Assembly (NCBI RefSeq): GCF_003945325.1
Contig: NZ_AP019307.1
Span: 1,612,001 to 1,676,000, forward strand
DNA from: Nocardioides baekrokdamisoli
GTDB lineage: Bacteria; Actinomycetota; Actinomycetes; Propionibacteriales; Nocardioidaceae
Reading direction: 5' to 3'
Length of the DNA stretch: 64,000 bases
Positions 18,366 through 27,387 of the stretch are shown piece after piece. Position numbers and translations under genes: made by a program. Below the pieces are notes generated by a model, which made no database searches, was not told the origin of the DNA, and worked only from the letters and a program-made list of their open reading frames with translations. Positions within the stretch are counted from its first letter, which is position 1. Every line of letters begins with the position of its first letter.

Positions 18366-19226
18366 ATGCGACACGCTGCGATCACTCCGGTCGCCTACCA
18401 GCCTCCCGAGGGCAAGGCCGGCGAGGTCGAGGTGACCACCGTCGCGACGATGCTGGCGCGCGGCGGGGCGCAGTTGTTCGACCACGTGCAGCGCCCGGAG
18501 TTCAACTTCGTGCTCCTCACCACCCGTGGCCGCGGAACCCACATGCTCGACTTCACCGACCATCCGCTCACGCCGGGTTCGGTTCTCTGGGTACGCCCGG
18601 GGCAGGTCCAGCGGTGGGGCGACACAGCGGCGTACGACGCGTGGGTACTCATCTTCCCGGCCGGACTGTTGGCGACCACCACCGCACAGCTCACTGAGGC
18701 AGGCTCACCCGGCGCGCCGTGTTGGTGGTCGCCGGGCGACGCGGCGGCTGCAGACGCGGCGACCTTGGTCGAGGCGATCGCCTCCCTGGCCGACGACGCA
18801 TCGATCCCCCGAGAGCTGCGTGCCGCGACCCTGACGCACCTGCTCTCGGCGATGCTGCTCCGGCTCACCGCGCAGGCGCGTACACGCCCGGACGCACCGA
18901 CCGGCTCCGAACCCTGGGTCGCCTTCCGCGACCTGCTGGACCGGGAGCACGTACGCCATCACGACGTCGCCTGGTACGCCCAACGCCTCGGCTGGTCCAC
19001 ACGGACGCTGGCGCGAGCGGCGCGAGTGGCCACCGGCAAGAGCCCCAAGGATCTGATCGACGAGCGCGTACTCCTCGAGGCGCGGCGCTTGCTGGCACAC
19101 ACGGACCTCACCGTCAGGCGGGTGGGTGAATCAACCGGCTTCGACGACGCGTCGAACTTCGGCGCCTGGTTCAGGCTGCGGACCGGTCAGACCCCGAAGG
19201 AGTTCCGCCGACAGGCTCAGATCTGA
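18366..19226 (+). CDS. AraC-family transcriptional regulator
   Basis: A 286-residue regulator. The N-terminal cupin-like domain includes [21 protein letters not shown] and [16 protein letters not shown]. The C-terminal AraC DNA-binding domain (about residues 190-286) has two helix-turn-helices: [20 protein letters not shown] and [20 protein letters not shown], ending with GQTPKEFRR. The start at 18366 is chosen by family length; an in-frame ATG at 18357 adds three residues. No ribosome site is visible, and TACGAT 8 bp upstream could be a -10 element of a leaderless message. It probably controls the divergent oxidoreductase. It overlaps dcd tail to tail by 10 bp. Confidence 0.88.
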   Translation: MRHAAITPVAYQPPEGKAGEVEVTTVATMLARGGAQLFDHVQRPEFNFVLLTTRGRGTHMLDFTDHPLTPGSVLWVRPGQVQRWGDTAAYDAWVLIFPAGLLATTTAQLTEAGSPGAPCWWSPGDAAAADAATLVEAIASLADDASIPRELRAATLTHLLSAMLLRLTAQARTRPDAPTGSEPWVAFRDLLDREHVRHHDVAWYAQRLGWSTRTLARAARVATGKSPKDLIDERVLLEARRLLAHTDLTVRRVGESTGFDDASNFGAWFRLRTGQTPKEFRRQAQI

Positions 19227-19792
19227 GTCCGATGGAAGTTCTGGAAGGACCGCGAGGCGGTCGGACCGCGCTGGCCCTGATACCGCGAGCCGTACTTGGC
19301 CGACCCGTACGGGTTCTCCGAGGCCGACGTCAGCTTGAAGAAGCAGAACTGACCGATCTTCATCCCCGGATAGAGCTTGATCGGCAGGGTCGCGACGTTG
19401 GCGAGCTCCAGCGTCACGTGCCCCGAGAAGCCCGGGTCGACGAAGCCGGCGGTGGCATGGGTCAGCAGGCCGAGGCGCCCGAGGGAGGACTTCCCCTCGA
19501 CACGAGCAGCGATGTCGTTCGGGAGAGTGATGACCTCATAGGTCGAGGCGAGGACGAACTCTCCCGGGTGCAGGATGAACGGCTCGTCACCCTCGGTCTC
19601 GACCATGCGGGTCAGGTCGGACTGGTCGGCGGCCGGATCGATCGCGGCGTACTTGTGGTTGTCGAAGACCCGGAAGAAGCGGTCCAGGCGTACGTCGATC
19701 GACGAGGGCTGGAGCATCTCCTGGTCCCACGGGGCGAGCTTGATCCGCTCGGCATCGATCTCGGCGAGGATGTCCCGGTCACTCAACAGCAC
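19217..19792 (-). CDS. dcd: dCTP deaminase, possibly bifunctional dCTP deaminase/dUTPase
   Basis: A 191-residue enzyme making dUTP (or dUMP, if bifunctional) for dTTP synthesis. The chosen start is the GTG at 19792 giving [17 protein letters not shown], which fits the family start and the 190-residue M. tuberculosis protein; the longer frame to 19849 adds an unlikely extension. Conserved parts are [38 protein letters not shown] with [12 protein letters not shown] (catalytic Glu) and [11 protein letters not shown]. The M. tuberculosis homologue does both deamination and diphosphate removal. Whether this one does is inferred. Confidence 0.94.
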   Translation of the reverse strand: MLLSDRDILAEIDAERIKLAPWDQEMLQPSSIDVRLDRFFRVFDNHKYAAIDPAADQSDLTRMVETEGDEPFILHPGEFVLASTYEVITLPNDIAARVEGKSSLGRLGLLTHATAGFVDPGFSGHVTLELANVATLPIKLYPGMKIGQFCFFKLTSASENPYGSAKYGSRYQGQRGPTASRSFQNFHRTQI

Positions 19793-19859
19793 GCGCCACA
19801 CGCTACCTGTTGCGCACGTCACGCTCACGCGCAGCCACGGATCGGCCACAATCGAGAAC

Positions 19860-20630
19860 GTGACTTTTCATCGGTACGTGGCACTGGGGGACTCGTTCAC
19901 CGAAGGCGTGGGCGATCCGTCCCCGACCGCGCCCAACGGGTGGCTCGGCTGGGCCGACCGCGTCGCCGGAGCCCTGGCAGCCAGGACGGATGACTTCGCG
20001 TACGCCAACCTGGCGATCCGCGGCCGCAAACTGCCGGCGATTCTGGCCGAGCAGGTCGAGCCGGCGATCGCGTTGCAGCCGGACCTGATCTCCATCCATG
20101 GCGGCGGCAACGACCTGCTGCGACCCAACATCGACATCGACGCGCTCGCGGCCGCGTACGACGAGGCAATCGGTCGGCTGGCCGCCAACGGCACCCACGT
20201 GATGATGTTCACCGTCGCGGATCCGGGCCTCAACTCGGCCATCAAAGTCATCCGCGGACGTACCGCGATCTTCAACGAGTGGATCCGCGAGATCGCGGAG
20301 AAGCACGACGCGACGCTGGTCGACACCTGGCGGATGCGCGGCTGGAAGGTCGCCGAGGTGATGGACGTGGACCGTCTGCACCTGAACCCGGTCGGCCATC
20401 AGAACATCGCCATTGCCGCGCTCGATGCGCTCGGCGTCGAGCACGACCTGCAAGCCCTGCCGGTCGTCGAGGCTTCCGAACTGACCCGGCGCGAACAGCG
20501 GGCGGTCGACATCGCCTGGGCTCGCGACCACTTGGCTCCGTGGGTGAAGCGCCGGATCACCGGCCGCTCGTCAGGTGACGGCGTGAGCCCGAAGTATCCG
20601 GTTCTGACTCCGCTCCACCCGGTGGGATAG
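19860..20630 (+). CDS. SGNH/GDSL-family hydrolase
   Basis: A 256-residue esterase-like enzyme starting at GTG 19860. Block I is [12 protein letters not shown] with the nucleophile Ser. Block III is [10 protein letters not shown] with the oxyanion Asn. Block V is [11 protein letters not shown] with the catalytic Asp and His (DxxH). No signal peptide is seen, so it is probably cytoplasmic. It is divergent from dcd (67 bp) and precedes tRNA-Gly. The substrate, an ester or acyl group on lipid or sugar, cannot be told. Confidence 0.9.
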   Translation: MTFHRYVALGDSFTEGVGDPSPTAPNGWLGWADRVAGALAARTDDFAYANLAIRGRKLPAILAEQVEPAIALQPDLISIHGGGNDLLRPNIDIDALAAAYDEAIGRLAANGTHVMMFTVADPGLNSAIKVIRGRTAIFNEWIREIAEKHDATLVDTWRMRGWKVAEVMDVDRLHLNPVGHQNIAIAALDALGVEHDLQALPVVEASELTRREQRAVDIAWARDHLAPWVKRRITGRSSGDGVSPKYPVLTPLHPVG

Positions 20631-20670
20631 CATCGCCCCGCACCCGCTGCTGCAAGGCGAGCGGGGGTAC

Positions 20671-20746
20671 GCGGACGTAGCTCAGTTGGTAGAGCGCAAC
20701 CTTCCCAAGGTTGATGTCGCGAGTTCGAGTCTCGTCGTCCGCTCCA
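20671..20746 (+). tRNA. tRNA-Gly (anticodon CCC), CCA encoded
   Basis: A cloverleaf folds with acceptor GCGGACG/CGTCCGC, D-stem GCTC/GAGC, anticodon stem CAACC/GGTTG with loop TTCCCAA (anticodon CCC), and T-stem GCGAG/CTCGT around TTCGAGT. The discriminator T is followed by CCA in the genome. It reads GGG codons, plus-strand, between the SGNH hydrolase and the convergent lipase gene. Confidence 0.96.
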
Positions 20747-20767
20747 CTGATTCCCGCCGTGCCGGGG

Positions 20768-21694
20768 CTAGAAGCCCCCGACGAACGGCAGCACCAGACT
20801 GCAGGTCACCGGCTTGGCGTGCGCCGGGTCCAGAGTGTTGAGCACGATCTGGGTGGCGTTGCGGTCAGCCGCGATCTCGAAGTGCTCGGTGTAGTCCATC
20901 GCGCAGACGTTCTGCAGCACGTAGTTCTTCATGCCGGACTGCAGACCGCTGGTGTACGGCACGACCAGCTCGTCGTACTTGCTGGTGATGTTCGTGTAGC
21001 GGACCCCCGGTGTCGCCACGACCCCTCCGGCCCGGATCTTCCCCATGAACGCCGACGTCGGCGCGAATTCGCCGCAGGCTACGCAGACCGGCACCAACGT
21101 GTCGACCGGGACGCCGCCGACTGCCGCCAGCACGCTGGCCGCGGCGGAGACATTGGTCCCGTGCCACAGCGGAGCGAGCGAGATGTAGTTGTCGACGTAC
21201 TTCGCACCGCCGAGGTAACGCACGTAGTACTGCGGCATCAACGTGCCCTGCGAGTGCCCGACGAGGTCGACCTTGGTGGCACCGGTCGCCTTGAGCACCT
21301 TCGCGACGAACGCGGCCAACTGCTTGGCGCTCTGCTCCATCGGACCCATTCCGCCGGCGACGTACGAGATCGGCAGGTTGCCGTACGTGCCGTAGGTCAG
21401 GGCGAACACGCAGTAGCCGTTGTTCTTCAGCAGCGGCCCGTACGTCTGCCAGTTGGTCGCCTGGTTGCCGATCGTGCCGTGGACGAGGATGACCGGCCGC
21501 GGGTGCGCGGCGCTGGGCTTGCAGGTCCAGATGTTCGTGCCCGGCGCGTTGGCACCGGGGGCACCTCCGGCGATCGCCGACGGCAGGAATTGGTACGGCA
21601 CCGGCAGCGGTGCGGTCGCCGCACGAGCAGGGCCGATCAAGGAGGCAAGGGTGACAAGGCTCACGGCAGCAGCAAGCAGCATTCGGCGCATCAT
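20768..21694 (-). CDS. secreted lipase/esterase, alpha/beta-hydrolase (class 2 lipase type)
   Basis: A 308-residue precursor. The signal peptide MMRRMLLAAAVSLVTLASL ends with a likely cleavage after GPARA. The mature enzyme has the oxyanion-hole motif VILVHGTIGNQ and the nucleophile elbow VGHSQGTLMPQYY. A likely acid lies in KYDELVVPY and the catalytic His in TEHFEIA. Cysteine pairs (IWTCK, CVACGE) suggest disulphides outside the cell. The longer frame to 21991 crosses the divergent gene and is not used. It probably hydrolyses triacylglycerol or other esters. No strong ribosome site precedes the start. Confidence 0.9.
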   Translation of the reverse strand: MMRRMLLAAAVSLVTLASLIGPARAATAPLPVPYQFLPSAIAGGAPGANAPGTNIWTCKPSAAHPRPVILVHGTIGNQATNWQTYGPLLKNNGYCVFALTYGTYGNLPISYVAGGMGPMEQSAKQLAAFVAKVLKATGATKVDLVGHSQGTLMPQYYVRYLGGAKYVDNYISLAPLWHGTNVSAAASVLAAVGGVPVDTLVPVCVACGEFAPTSAFMGKIRAGGVVATPGVRYTNITSKYDELVVPYTSGLQSGMKNYVLQNVCAMDYTEHFEIAADRNATQIVLNTLDPAHAKPVTCSLVLPFVGGF

Positions 21695-21732
21695 CCGATC
21701 GTAGGTGCCCGGACCCGTCTGAGAGGCAGAAT

Positions 21733-22353
21733 GTGTCGGTGACCTTCTCCGGCATCCCGATCGCGGCGCTCGATTTCTATGACGATCTCGAACAGGACAA
21801 CACCAAGACCTTCTGGGAAGCCCACAAACACGTGTACCAGGAGTCGGTGCTGGAGCCGATGAAGGCGCTGACCGGGGCACTGGCCGAGGAATTCGGGTCC
21901 GCCAAGATCTTCCGGCCGTATCGGGACGTCCGCTTCGCCAAGGACAAGACTCCGTACAAGACCGCACAGGGCGCGTTCGTCGGCGTCGCACCCGAGACCG
22001 GCTTCTACGTGCAGATCTCAGCTGCGGGTGTACGCACCGGGGCGGGCAGTTATCACCTCGAACCGACCCGACTCGCTCACTTCCGTGCCGATGTCGCCAA
22101 CGAGCTCCGGGGGCCGGAGTTGGAGCGGATCCTGGCGGAGTTGGGTGCGTACGAGATCGGCGGCGAGACGCTCAAGACGACACCGAAGGGCTACGACAAG
22201 GAGCACCCGCGGCTTGAGCTCCTGCGGCACAAGTCGCTGACTGCGGGTCGGAACCTGGGCTTCGAAGCGGTCATCCACACGCCGGAGTTGCTCGATGTCG
22301 TACGCGCTGACTGGCAATCGCTGACGCCGCTCGTCGAGTGGCTGTCGCGCTGA
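21733..22353 (+). CDS. DUF2461 family protein
   Basis: A 206-residue protein starting at GTG 21733 (a second GTG at 21739 is possible). Family features are an N-terminal ALDFYDDLEQDNTKTFWEAHK block, FRPYRDVRFAKDKTPYKTAQG, GFYVQISAAGVRTGAG and a C-terminal LTPLVEWL. DUF2461 (TIGR02453) proteins are widespread in actinobacteria and have no established activity. It is divergent from the lipase and 55 bp before the PH-domain protein. Confidence 0.9.
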   Translation: MSVTFSGIPIAALDFYDDLEQDNTKTFWEAHKHVYQESVLEPMKALTGALAEEFGSAKIFRPYRDVRFAKDKTPYKTAQGAFVGVAPETGFYVQISAAGVRTGAGSYHLEPTRLAHFRADVANELRGPELERILAELGAYEIGGETLKTTPKGYDKEHPRLELLRHKSLTAGRNLGFEAVIHTPELLDVVRADWQSLTPLVEWLSR

Positions 22354-22408
22354 CCTGACCGTCGTGATTCGCCTCATCTGGTGATGCGCGCAGTGCCATG
22401 ATGCGACC

Positions 22409-22900
22409 ATGGCGATCTCTCCCCGGCTGCTCAGCGACGGCGAATCCGTCGTACTCAGCGTGCGTACGCACCCCAAGGCGCTGGTGCTTCCGGGACTTGC
22501 CCTGACCGTCCTCCTCGCGATCGGCATCACCGCACAGGTCGAGCTGCACTCCGCGGTCCTTCGCTACCTCATCTGGGCCGTCGCCCTGGTCGGCGCCATC
22601 TGGTTCTTCGTCCGGCCGCTCCTGACGTGGTTGGCCGCGACGTACACGATCACCAATCACCGGTTGCTCACCCGCCATGGCGTCCTCACCCGCCGCGGCC
22701 ACGACATCCCGCTCACCAGGATCAGCGACGTCGCGTACGAGATGGATCTGCTGGATCGCCTGCTCGGCTGCGGCACGCTCAGGATCAGCGATGCCAGCAC
22801 CGACGGGGAGGTCACCCTGCCGGACATCCCGCACGTCGAGGACGTCCAGCGCACGCTCAACGAATTGATCCAGCGCGGCAGTGGCGCAACACACACCTGA
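22409..22900 (+). CDS. bacterial PH-domain membrane protein (YdbS-like)
   Basis: A 163-residue protein with two membrane helices at about residues 26-43 and 51-71, followed by a bPH2 domain with YTITNHRLLTRHGVLTRRGHDIPL and LGCGTLRISDAST. Such proteins are common in actinobacteria, where their role is poorly known. The ATG at 22409 has no strong ribosome site. The acyl-CoA dehydrogenase promoter begins just after its stop. Confidence 0.87.
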   Translation: MAISPRLLSDGESVVLSVRTHPKALVLPGLALTVLLAIGITAQVELHSAVLRYLIWAVALVGAIWFFVRPLLTWLAATYTITNHRLLTRHGVLTRRGHDIPLTRISDVAYEMDLLDRLLGCGTLRISDASTDGEVTLPDIPHVEDVQRTLNELIQRGSGATHT

Positions 22901-22915
22901 GCGCAAACACGCCGT

Positions 22916-22933
22916 CTTGCAAGCACTTGCAAG
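22916..22933 (+). promoter_or_regulatory. tandem CTTGCAAG palindromes over the fadE promoter
   Basis: Two copies of the 8-bp palindrome CTTGCAAG are separated by CA, giving an 18-bp symmetrical site with core CAAGCACTTG. It covers the proposed -35 hexamer, so a repressor bound here would block the promoter. The core matches the CAAGnnCTTG centre of KstR2-type TetR operators, but the flanks differ, so the regulator is not identified. Confidence 0.65.
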
Positions 22934-22945
22934 CGGATTTATGAT
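22917..22945 (+). promoter_or_regulatory. sigma70-type promoter of the acyl-CoA dehydrogenase gene
   Basis: TTGCAA (22917-22922) and TATGAT (22940-22945) are separated by 17 bp, an ideal spacing. The predicted start is near 22952, giving a leader of about 45 nt. This is the clearest promoter in the window, and it is flanked by two operator-like palindromes. Confidence 0.7.
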
Positions 22946-22951
22946 TCCTAA

Positions 22952-22967
22952 GTTACTGGCGAGTAGC
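22952..22967 (+). promoter_or_regulatory. shared operator GTTACT-SGCG-AGTAGC, copy 1 (fadE)
   Basis: GTTACTGGCGAGTAGC lies at the predicted transcription start. The reverse complement of the site at 27388-27403, upstream of the enoyl-CoA hydratase gene, matches it at 15 of 16 bases. Two beta-oxidation genes with the same imperfect palindrome suggest one fatty-acid regulon under a TetR-type repressor; the regulator is not in this window with certainty. Confidence 0.75.
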
Positions 22968-22998
22968 CTTTTCGGCTCCGACACACAAAGGTGAATCT

Positions 22999-24858
22999 GT
23001 GACTCACTACAAGAGCAACCTCCGCGACATCGAGTTCAACCTCTTCGAGGTCTTCGGACGCGACAAGGTCTACGGCACCGGTCCGTTCGCCGAGCTCGAC
23101 GTGGACACCGCCAAGGAGATCCTGGCGCAGATCGAGCGTCTCTCGAGCAACGAGCTGAGCTCCTCCTACGTCGAGGGTGACCGCACCCCGCCGGTCTTCG
23201 ACCCGAAGACCAACACGGCCCCGGTCCCGCCGCTGTTCAAGAAGTCGTACGACGCCCTCGTCGAGTCGGGCATGTGGGCCATCCAGACCCCGTCCGCCAT
23301 CGGCGGCATGGACGCACCGGCCTCGCTCGTGTGGGGCTCCGGCGAGATGATGCTCGGCGCGAACGCCCCGGTGTGGATGTTCTGCATCGGCCCGTTCTTC
23401 GCGAGCGTCGTCTACAAGAACGCCAACGGCGTCGAGCGTGACATCAAGATCGCCAAGCACATGGTCGAGCGCATGTGGGGCGCCACCATGGTCCTGACCG
23501 AGCCCGAGGCCGGTTCGGACGTCGGCAACGGCAAGACGTACGCCACCGACAACGGTGACGGCACCTGGAACATCTCCGGCGTGAAGCGCTTCATCACCAG
23601 CGCCGAGTCGGACCTGCAGGAGAACATCGTCCACCTCGTCCTCGCCCGCCCGCGCGGCGTGGACGGCGTCGGCGGCCCGGGCACGAAGGGCCTCTCGCTC
23701 TTCCTCGTCCCGAAGTTCCACTTCGACGTCGAGACCGGTGAGCTCACCGGCGAGCGCAACGGTGCGTACGTCACGAACGTCGAGCACAAGATGGGCATCA
23801 AGGCCTCCAACACCTGCGAGATCACCTTCGGCGACCCGCAGATCGGCGGCGGCGAGGCGGCCCGCGGTTACCTCCTCGGCGAGGTCCACGACGGCATCCG
23901 TCAGATGTTCGATGTCATCGAGAACGCTCGCATGATGGTGGGTACGAAGGCGATCGCGACGCTGTCGACCGGTTACCTCAACGCGCTCGAGTTCGCGAAG
24001 AGCCGCGTCCAGGGTGCCGACCTCACCGACGCTGCGAAGGACGCCCCCCGTGTGACGATCACGCACCACCCGGACGTCCGCCGCTCGCTGCTGGTGCAGA
24101 AGACGCACGCCGAGGGCATGCGCGCGCTGGTCCACTACACGACCTCGTGGCAGGACGACGTCCTGATCTCCAAGGCGAACGGCGAGAAGAACGAGCTCGC
24201 GGAGGCGGTCAACGACCTGCTCCTCCCGATCGTCAAGGGCTACGGCTCGGAGCGGTCGTGGGTGCTCCTCGGCACCGAGTCGCTGCAGACCCTCGGTGGC
24301 TCGGGCTTCCTCCAGGAGTACCCGATCGAGCAGTACATCCGTGACGCCAAGATCGACTCGATCTACGAGGGCACCACGGCGATCCAGGGCCAGGACTTCT
24401 TCTTCCGCAAGATCGTGAAGAACCAGGGCGCCGCGCTGGGCCACCTGTCCAACGAGATCAAGGCGACCATCGATGCTGCGTCGCAGGCCGAGCTGAAGGA
24501 GACGTACGCGCTCCTCCAGACCGCCCTGGATGACGTCACCGCGATCGTCGGCCACATGTTCAACGACCTGATGTCGGCTCAGAACGAGATCCGCAACATC
24601 TACAAGGTCGCTCAGAACACCTCGCGTCTGCTGCTGGCCGTCGGCGACCTCGTCGTCAGTTGGCTGCTCGTCCGCCAGGCGGAGGTCGCGCTCGAGGCGC
24701 TGGCCACCAACGCCGGCAAGGACACCGACTTCTACACCGGCAAGGTCGCGGGCGCGAAGTTCTTCGGCTCGTACGTGCTGCCGAAGTTGACGTCGGAGCG
24801 CGCGATCGCGGAGTCGATCGACAACTCGATCATGGACCTCCCGCTCGAGGCCTTCTGA
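22999..24858 (+). CDS. fadE: acyl-CoA dehydrogenase, FadE5-like
   Basis: A 619-residue flavoenzyme catalysing the first step of beta-oxidation, alpha-beta dehydrogenation of acyl-CoA. The length and layout resemble M. tuberculosis FadE5. Visible features are an N-terminal helical extension, MVLTEPEAGSDVGNGKTYA (FAD and substrate loop), ISGVKRFITSAE, QTLGGSGFLQEYPIEQ, and IYEGTTAIQGQDF with the usual catalytic Glu. The start is GTG, 7 nt after an AAAGGTGAA that is a fair ribosome site. Its own promoter with two palindromes suggests regulation by fatty-acid availability. Codon use is highly biased, so expression is probably high. Confidence 0.94.
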   Translation: MTHYKSNLRDIEFNLFEVFGRDKVYGTGPFAELDVDTAKEILAQIERLSSNELSSSYVEGDRTPPVFDPKTNTAPVPPLFKKSYDALVESGMWAIQTPSAIGGMDAPASLVWGSGEMMLGANAPVWMFCIGPFFASVVYKNANGVERDIKIAKHMVERMWGATMVLTEPEAGSDVGNGKTYATDNGDGTWNISGVKRFITSAESDLQENIVHLVLARPRGVDGVGGPGTKGLSLFLVPKFHFDVETGELTGERNGAYVTNVEHKMGIKASNTCEITFGDPQIGGGEAARGYLLGEVHDGIRQMFDVIENARMMVGTKAIATLSTGYLNALEFAKSRVQGADLTDAAKDAPRVTITHHPDVRRSLLVQKTHAEGMRALVHYTTSWQDDVLISKANGEKNELAEAVNDLLLPIVKGYGSERSWVLLGTESLQTLGGSGFLQEYPIEQYIRDAKIDSIYEGTTAIQGQDFFFRKIVKNQGAALGHLSNEIKATIDAASQAELKETYALLQTALDDVTAIVGHMFNDLMSAQNEIRNIYKVAQNTSRLLLAVGDLVVSWLLVRQAEVALEALATNAGKDTDFYTGKVAGAKFFGSYVLPKLTSERAIAESIDNSIMDLPLEAF

Positions 24859-24887
24859 TCGCAGGCGCCTCGGCGCCGACATCCTCC

Positions 24888-24935
24888 ACGCCCCGTCCGG
24901 CGCCGCATCCTCCAGATGCGGCTCGGGCGGGGCGT
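24888..24935 (+). terminator. hairpin terminator after fadE
   Basis: Two nested stems are seen: an outer 8-bp ACGCCCCG/CGGGGCGT (24888-24895, 24928-24935) and an inner 7-bp CCGCATC/GATGCGG (24903-24909, 24915-24921). No clear T-run follows. It lies 30 nt after the fadE stop and before the LysE-family gene. Confidence 0.55.
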
Positions 24936-24985
24936 CGGTGCTTTCCGGTGTCGGTTGCACCGGCCGCGGCGCCTAAGGTGCACGG

Positions 24986-25582
24986 GTGGCTGGTCTCGTC
25001 GTCGTCGGTTTCTTCACCGGACTCTCGCTGATCATCGCGATCGGGGCGCAGAACGCGTACGTGCTCCGACAGGGGATCCTCCGCTCCCACGTGCTGCCAC
25101 TGGTCGCCCTGTGCGCACTGTCCGACGTCGTCCTGGAGTTCTCCGGGGTGGCCGGCATCGGTGTCCTCATCACGAACGCTTCGTGGGTCCTGACCGTCGT
25201 GCGATGGTTCGGCGTCGCCTTCCTGCTCTGGTACGCGGCATCGTCGCTTCGTCGTGCCCGGCACGCAACTGGCCTGGCGGCTGCGGCCGGCGAACCGCCC
25301 CGCAAGGTCCTGGTCCGAGCGGCGGCGCTCACCTGGCTGAATCCGCACGTCTATCTGGACACCGTGATCCTGCTGGGCTCGATCGCGAACGCCCACGGCA
25401 GCAGCGGTCGGTGGTGGTTCGCCGCCGGCTCGGCACTGGGCAGCATCGTCTGGTTCACGCTTCTGGGCTATGGGGCGCGCCTGCTGGCTCCGCTCCTGGC
25501 GCGACCGCGGGCCTGGCAGATCCTGGACGTCCTCATTGCGATCCTGATGGTGGGTATCGCCGCCGGACTCGCATTCCCCTAG
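24986..25582 (+). CDS. LysE/ArgO family amino-acid exporter
   Basis: A 198-residue membrane protein with about six helices. The N-terminus holds the family signature LSLIIAIGAQNAYVLRQGI, and the middle has LTWLNPHVYLDTVILLGSI, both close to LysE/ArgO. These exporters remove excess basic amino acids such as lysine and arginine. Start is GTG 24986. No LysG-type regulator is adjacent. Exact substrate is inferred from family only. Confidence 0.92.
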   Translation: MAGLVVVGFFTGLSLIIAIGAQNAYVLRQGILRSHVLPLVALCALSDVVLEFSGVAGIGVLITNASWVLTVVRWFGVAFLLWYAASSLRRARHATGLAAAAGEPPRKVLVRAAALTWLNPHVYLDTVILLGSIANAHGSSGRWWFAAGSALGSIVWFTLLGYGARLLAPLLARPRAWQILDVLIAILMVGIAAGLAFP

Positions 25583-25609
25583 TCATCGGGCCGGGACTAG
25601 GTTTGAGCC

Positions 25610-26515
25610 ATGCCGTGGACCACTGCTCAGATCCCGAACCTTTCCGGCAGGACCGCTCTGGTCACCGGCCCGAGCACCGGCGGGATCGGCTTCTACACCG
25701 CCCGTGAACTGGCTCGCGCGGGCGCACACGTCCTCCTCGCGGGGCGTACGCCGGCCAAGTTGGACGAGGCGGCAGCGGCGATCAGCGCCGAGGTGCCGAA
25801 GGCGTCCACAGCGCCGGTCGTCGTCGACATGGCTTCACTGGAGTCGATCCGGTCGGCAGCGGCCTCGGTCACCGGTCCGTTGGACATCCTGGTCAACAAC
25901 GCCGGCGTGATGGCGACGCCGCACACCCGCACCGTCGACGGGTTCGAGCAGCAGTTCGGCACCAACCACCTCGGCCCGTTCCTGCTGACCGGACTCCTGC
26001 TCCCCCAGCTCGCCGAGGCGGGCGGCCGCGTGGTCAACGTCGCCAGCATCGGTCACAACGCCGCCGTACGTGCGCCCCTGCGGGACCCGTCGGTCGCCCC
26101 GCAGGTCTACAGCCGCTGGCAGGCGTACTTCCAGTCGAAACTGGCGAACCTCTACTTCACCTATGAGGGCGCTCGCCGCTTCGCCGCAGCCGGCCTCGAC
26201 GTGAGCACGTATGCAGCCCACCCCGGTTTCGCCGGGACCCACCTGGTCGGGAACGGGACCAGTTTCGGGTTCCTGTCGGCACCGGGCGATCGGGCCTACA
26301 AAGCGATGTCGCAGTCAGCCGAGGACGGCGCCCAGCCGTCGCTGATGGCGGCCACGGCCGAGCTGCCCTCGGGCACGTTCGTCGGCCCGTCCCGTCGGAT
26401 GACTCTCATCGGCCACCCCGAGGTGCAGAAGTCGTCCAAGCTCTCCTACAACGAGGCGTACGCCGCCCGGCTGTGGGAGATCTCGGAGAAGGCCACCGGA
26501 ATCACCTACCCCTGA
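25610..26515 (+). CDS. short-chain dehydrogenase/reductase
   Basis: A 301-residue SDR with the cofactor motif VTGPSTGGIGFYTARE, LAGRTPAKL suggesting NADP, the structural NNAGVMATPHTR, VNVASIGHNAA with the catalytic Ser, and YFQSK as YxxxK. The type resembles the retinol-dehydrogenase/oxidoreductase group of about 300 residues. It is 27 bp downstream of the LysE-family gene and may be read from the same transcript. Substrate is unknown. A hairpin element starts 2 bp after its stop. Confidence 0.92.
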   Translation: MPWTTAQIPNLSGRTALVTGPSTGGIGFYTARELARAGAHVLLAGRTPAKLDEAAAAISAEVPKASTAPVVVDMASLESIRSAAASVTGPLDILVNNAGVMATPHTRTVDGFEQQFGTNHLGPFLLTGLLLPQLAEAGGRVVNVASIGHNAAVRAPLRDPSVAPQVYSRWQAYFQSKLANLYFTYEGARRFAAAGLDVSTYAAHPGFAGTHLVGNGTSFGFLSAPGDRAYKAMSQSAEDGAQPSLMAATAELPSGTFVGPSRRMTLIGHPEVQKSSKLSYNEAYAARLWEISEKATGITYP

Positions 26516-26517
26516 CA

Positions 26518-26571
26518 ATCTTCCGAACGTTCGGATGGCAGGCGGGACGACCTTCCGAACGTTCGGAAGAT
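26518..26571. repeat. hairpin element with two CCGAACGTTCGG boxes, copy A (intergenic)
   Basis: A 17-bp perfect stem (26518-26534 with 26555-26571) contains CCGAACGTTCGG in each arm, with a 20-nt loop. It sits between convergent genes, so it could be a two-way terminator. The right arm is followed by CGGCGGAGGGGGT. A second copy with the same arms lies inside the E2 gene at 34469-34521, so this is an interspersed repeat rather than a local hairpin. Confidence 0.88.
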
Positions 26572-26583
26572 CGGCGGAGGGGG

Positions 26584-27378
26584 TCAGCGGGAGCGGGGCT
26601 TGAAGGCCGGCTCCACCTTCTTGGCGACGGCCTTCTGGATGATCTTGGTGTTCGCCCCGAAGAGCAGCGGGAGTTGCTCCCGGCGCTCGCGGGCGAACGT
26701 ACGCCGCGGTGAGGCCGACCAGGTGTCGTTGAAGAGCCGCTTGGCAGCTGCCAGAGCATCGGGTGACTTGGTGGCCAACTGCTGGGCGAACGCAGTTGCG
26801 GCGGTGATCGGGTCCTCGGCGATCTCGGTGACCAGACCGAGTTCGGCAGCGCGCGTACCGGAGAACATCTCGGCGGTCATGGTGAGGCGCTTGGCGGTGT
26901 CGATGCCGACGACCTCCGACAGCGACTGGATGCCGCTCATGTCCGGGATGATGCCCCACTTGCCCTCGAGCACCGACCAGTTGGAGTCAGCGGTCGCGAA
27001 GCGGAAGTCCGCACCGAGCGCGATCTGGACACCGCCGCCCAAGCAGTGACCCTTGACCGCGGCGATCACGGGTACCGGGATCCGGCGCCACGCCCAGGCG
27101 GCGTCCTGGAAGATGTTGGTGCCGTGCCACGGGCGAGGGATGAAGGTACGCGCGACGCGGCCGGGCTGCTTCATCACGGTCGCGAAGTCGAGGCCGGCAC
27201 AGAAGGCGTCGCCGTTGCCCGCGATGACGACCGCGCGCACGGACTTGTCCTTGCGCAACCGGTGGGCGACCGCGACCAGTTCCTCGAGGACGTCGAGGGT
27301 GAGTGCATTGAGCTTGTCGGGCCGGTTCAGCCGGACCTGGGCAATGCCGTCGGTGATCTCGCAGGTGACTACAGACAT
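26584..27378 (-). CDS. enoyl-CoA hydratase/isomerase (crotonase) family
   Basis: A 264-residue crotonase that hydrates or isomerises enoyl-CoA in beta-oxidation. The two oxyanion-hole regions are AGNGDAFCAGLDF and AVKGHCLGGGVQIALGAD. The active-site region reads VLEGKWGIIPDMSG, where PDMSG replaces the common PGxGGT, a variant of some actinobacterial crotonases. The ATG at 27378 follows the shared operator by 10 bp. That operator links it to the fadE gene at 22999. Confidence 0.92.
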   Translation of the reverse strand: MSVVTCEITDGIAQVRLNRPDKLNALTLDVLEELVAVAHRLRKDKSVRAVVIAGNGDAFCAGLDFATVMKQPGRVARTFIPRPWHGTNIFQDAAWAWRRIPVPVIAAVKGHCLGGGVQIALGADFRFATADSNWSVLEGKWGIIPDMSGIQSLSEVVGIDTAKRLTMTAEMFSGTRAAELGLVTEIAEDPITAATAFAQQLATKSPDALAAAKRLFNDTWSASPRRTFARERREQLPLLFGANTKIIQKAVAKKVEPAFKPRSR

Positions 27379-27387
27379 GCAGACAAT

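Noticed and set aside
20768..21991. 407-codon lipase frame starting at 21991
   Set aside because: The first 99 codons overlap the divergent DUF2461 gene, and a perfect signal peptide starts at 21694.
26523..26566. CCGAACGTTCGG boxes as LexA/SOS operators
   Set aside because: Actinobacterial SOS boxes have a four-base gap between CGAAC and GTTCG; these have none, and one copy is inside a coding region.
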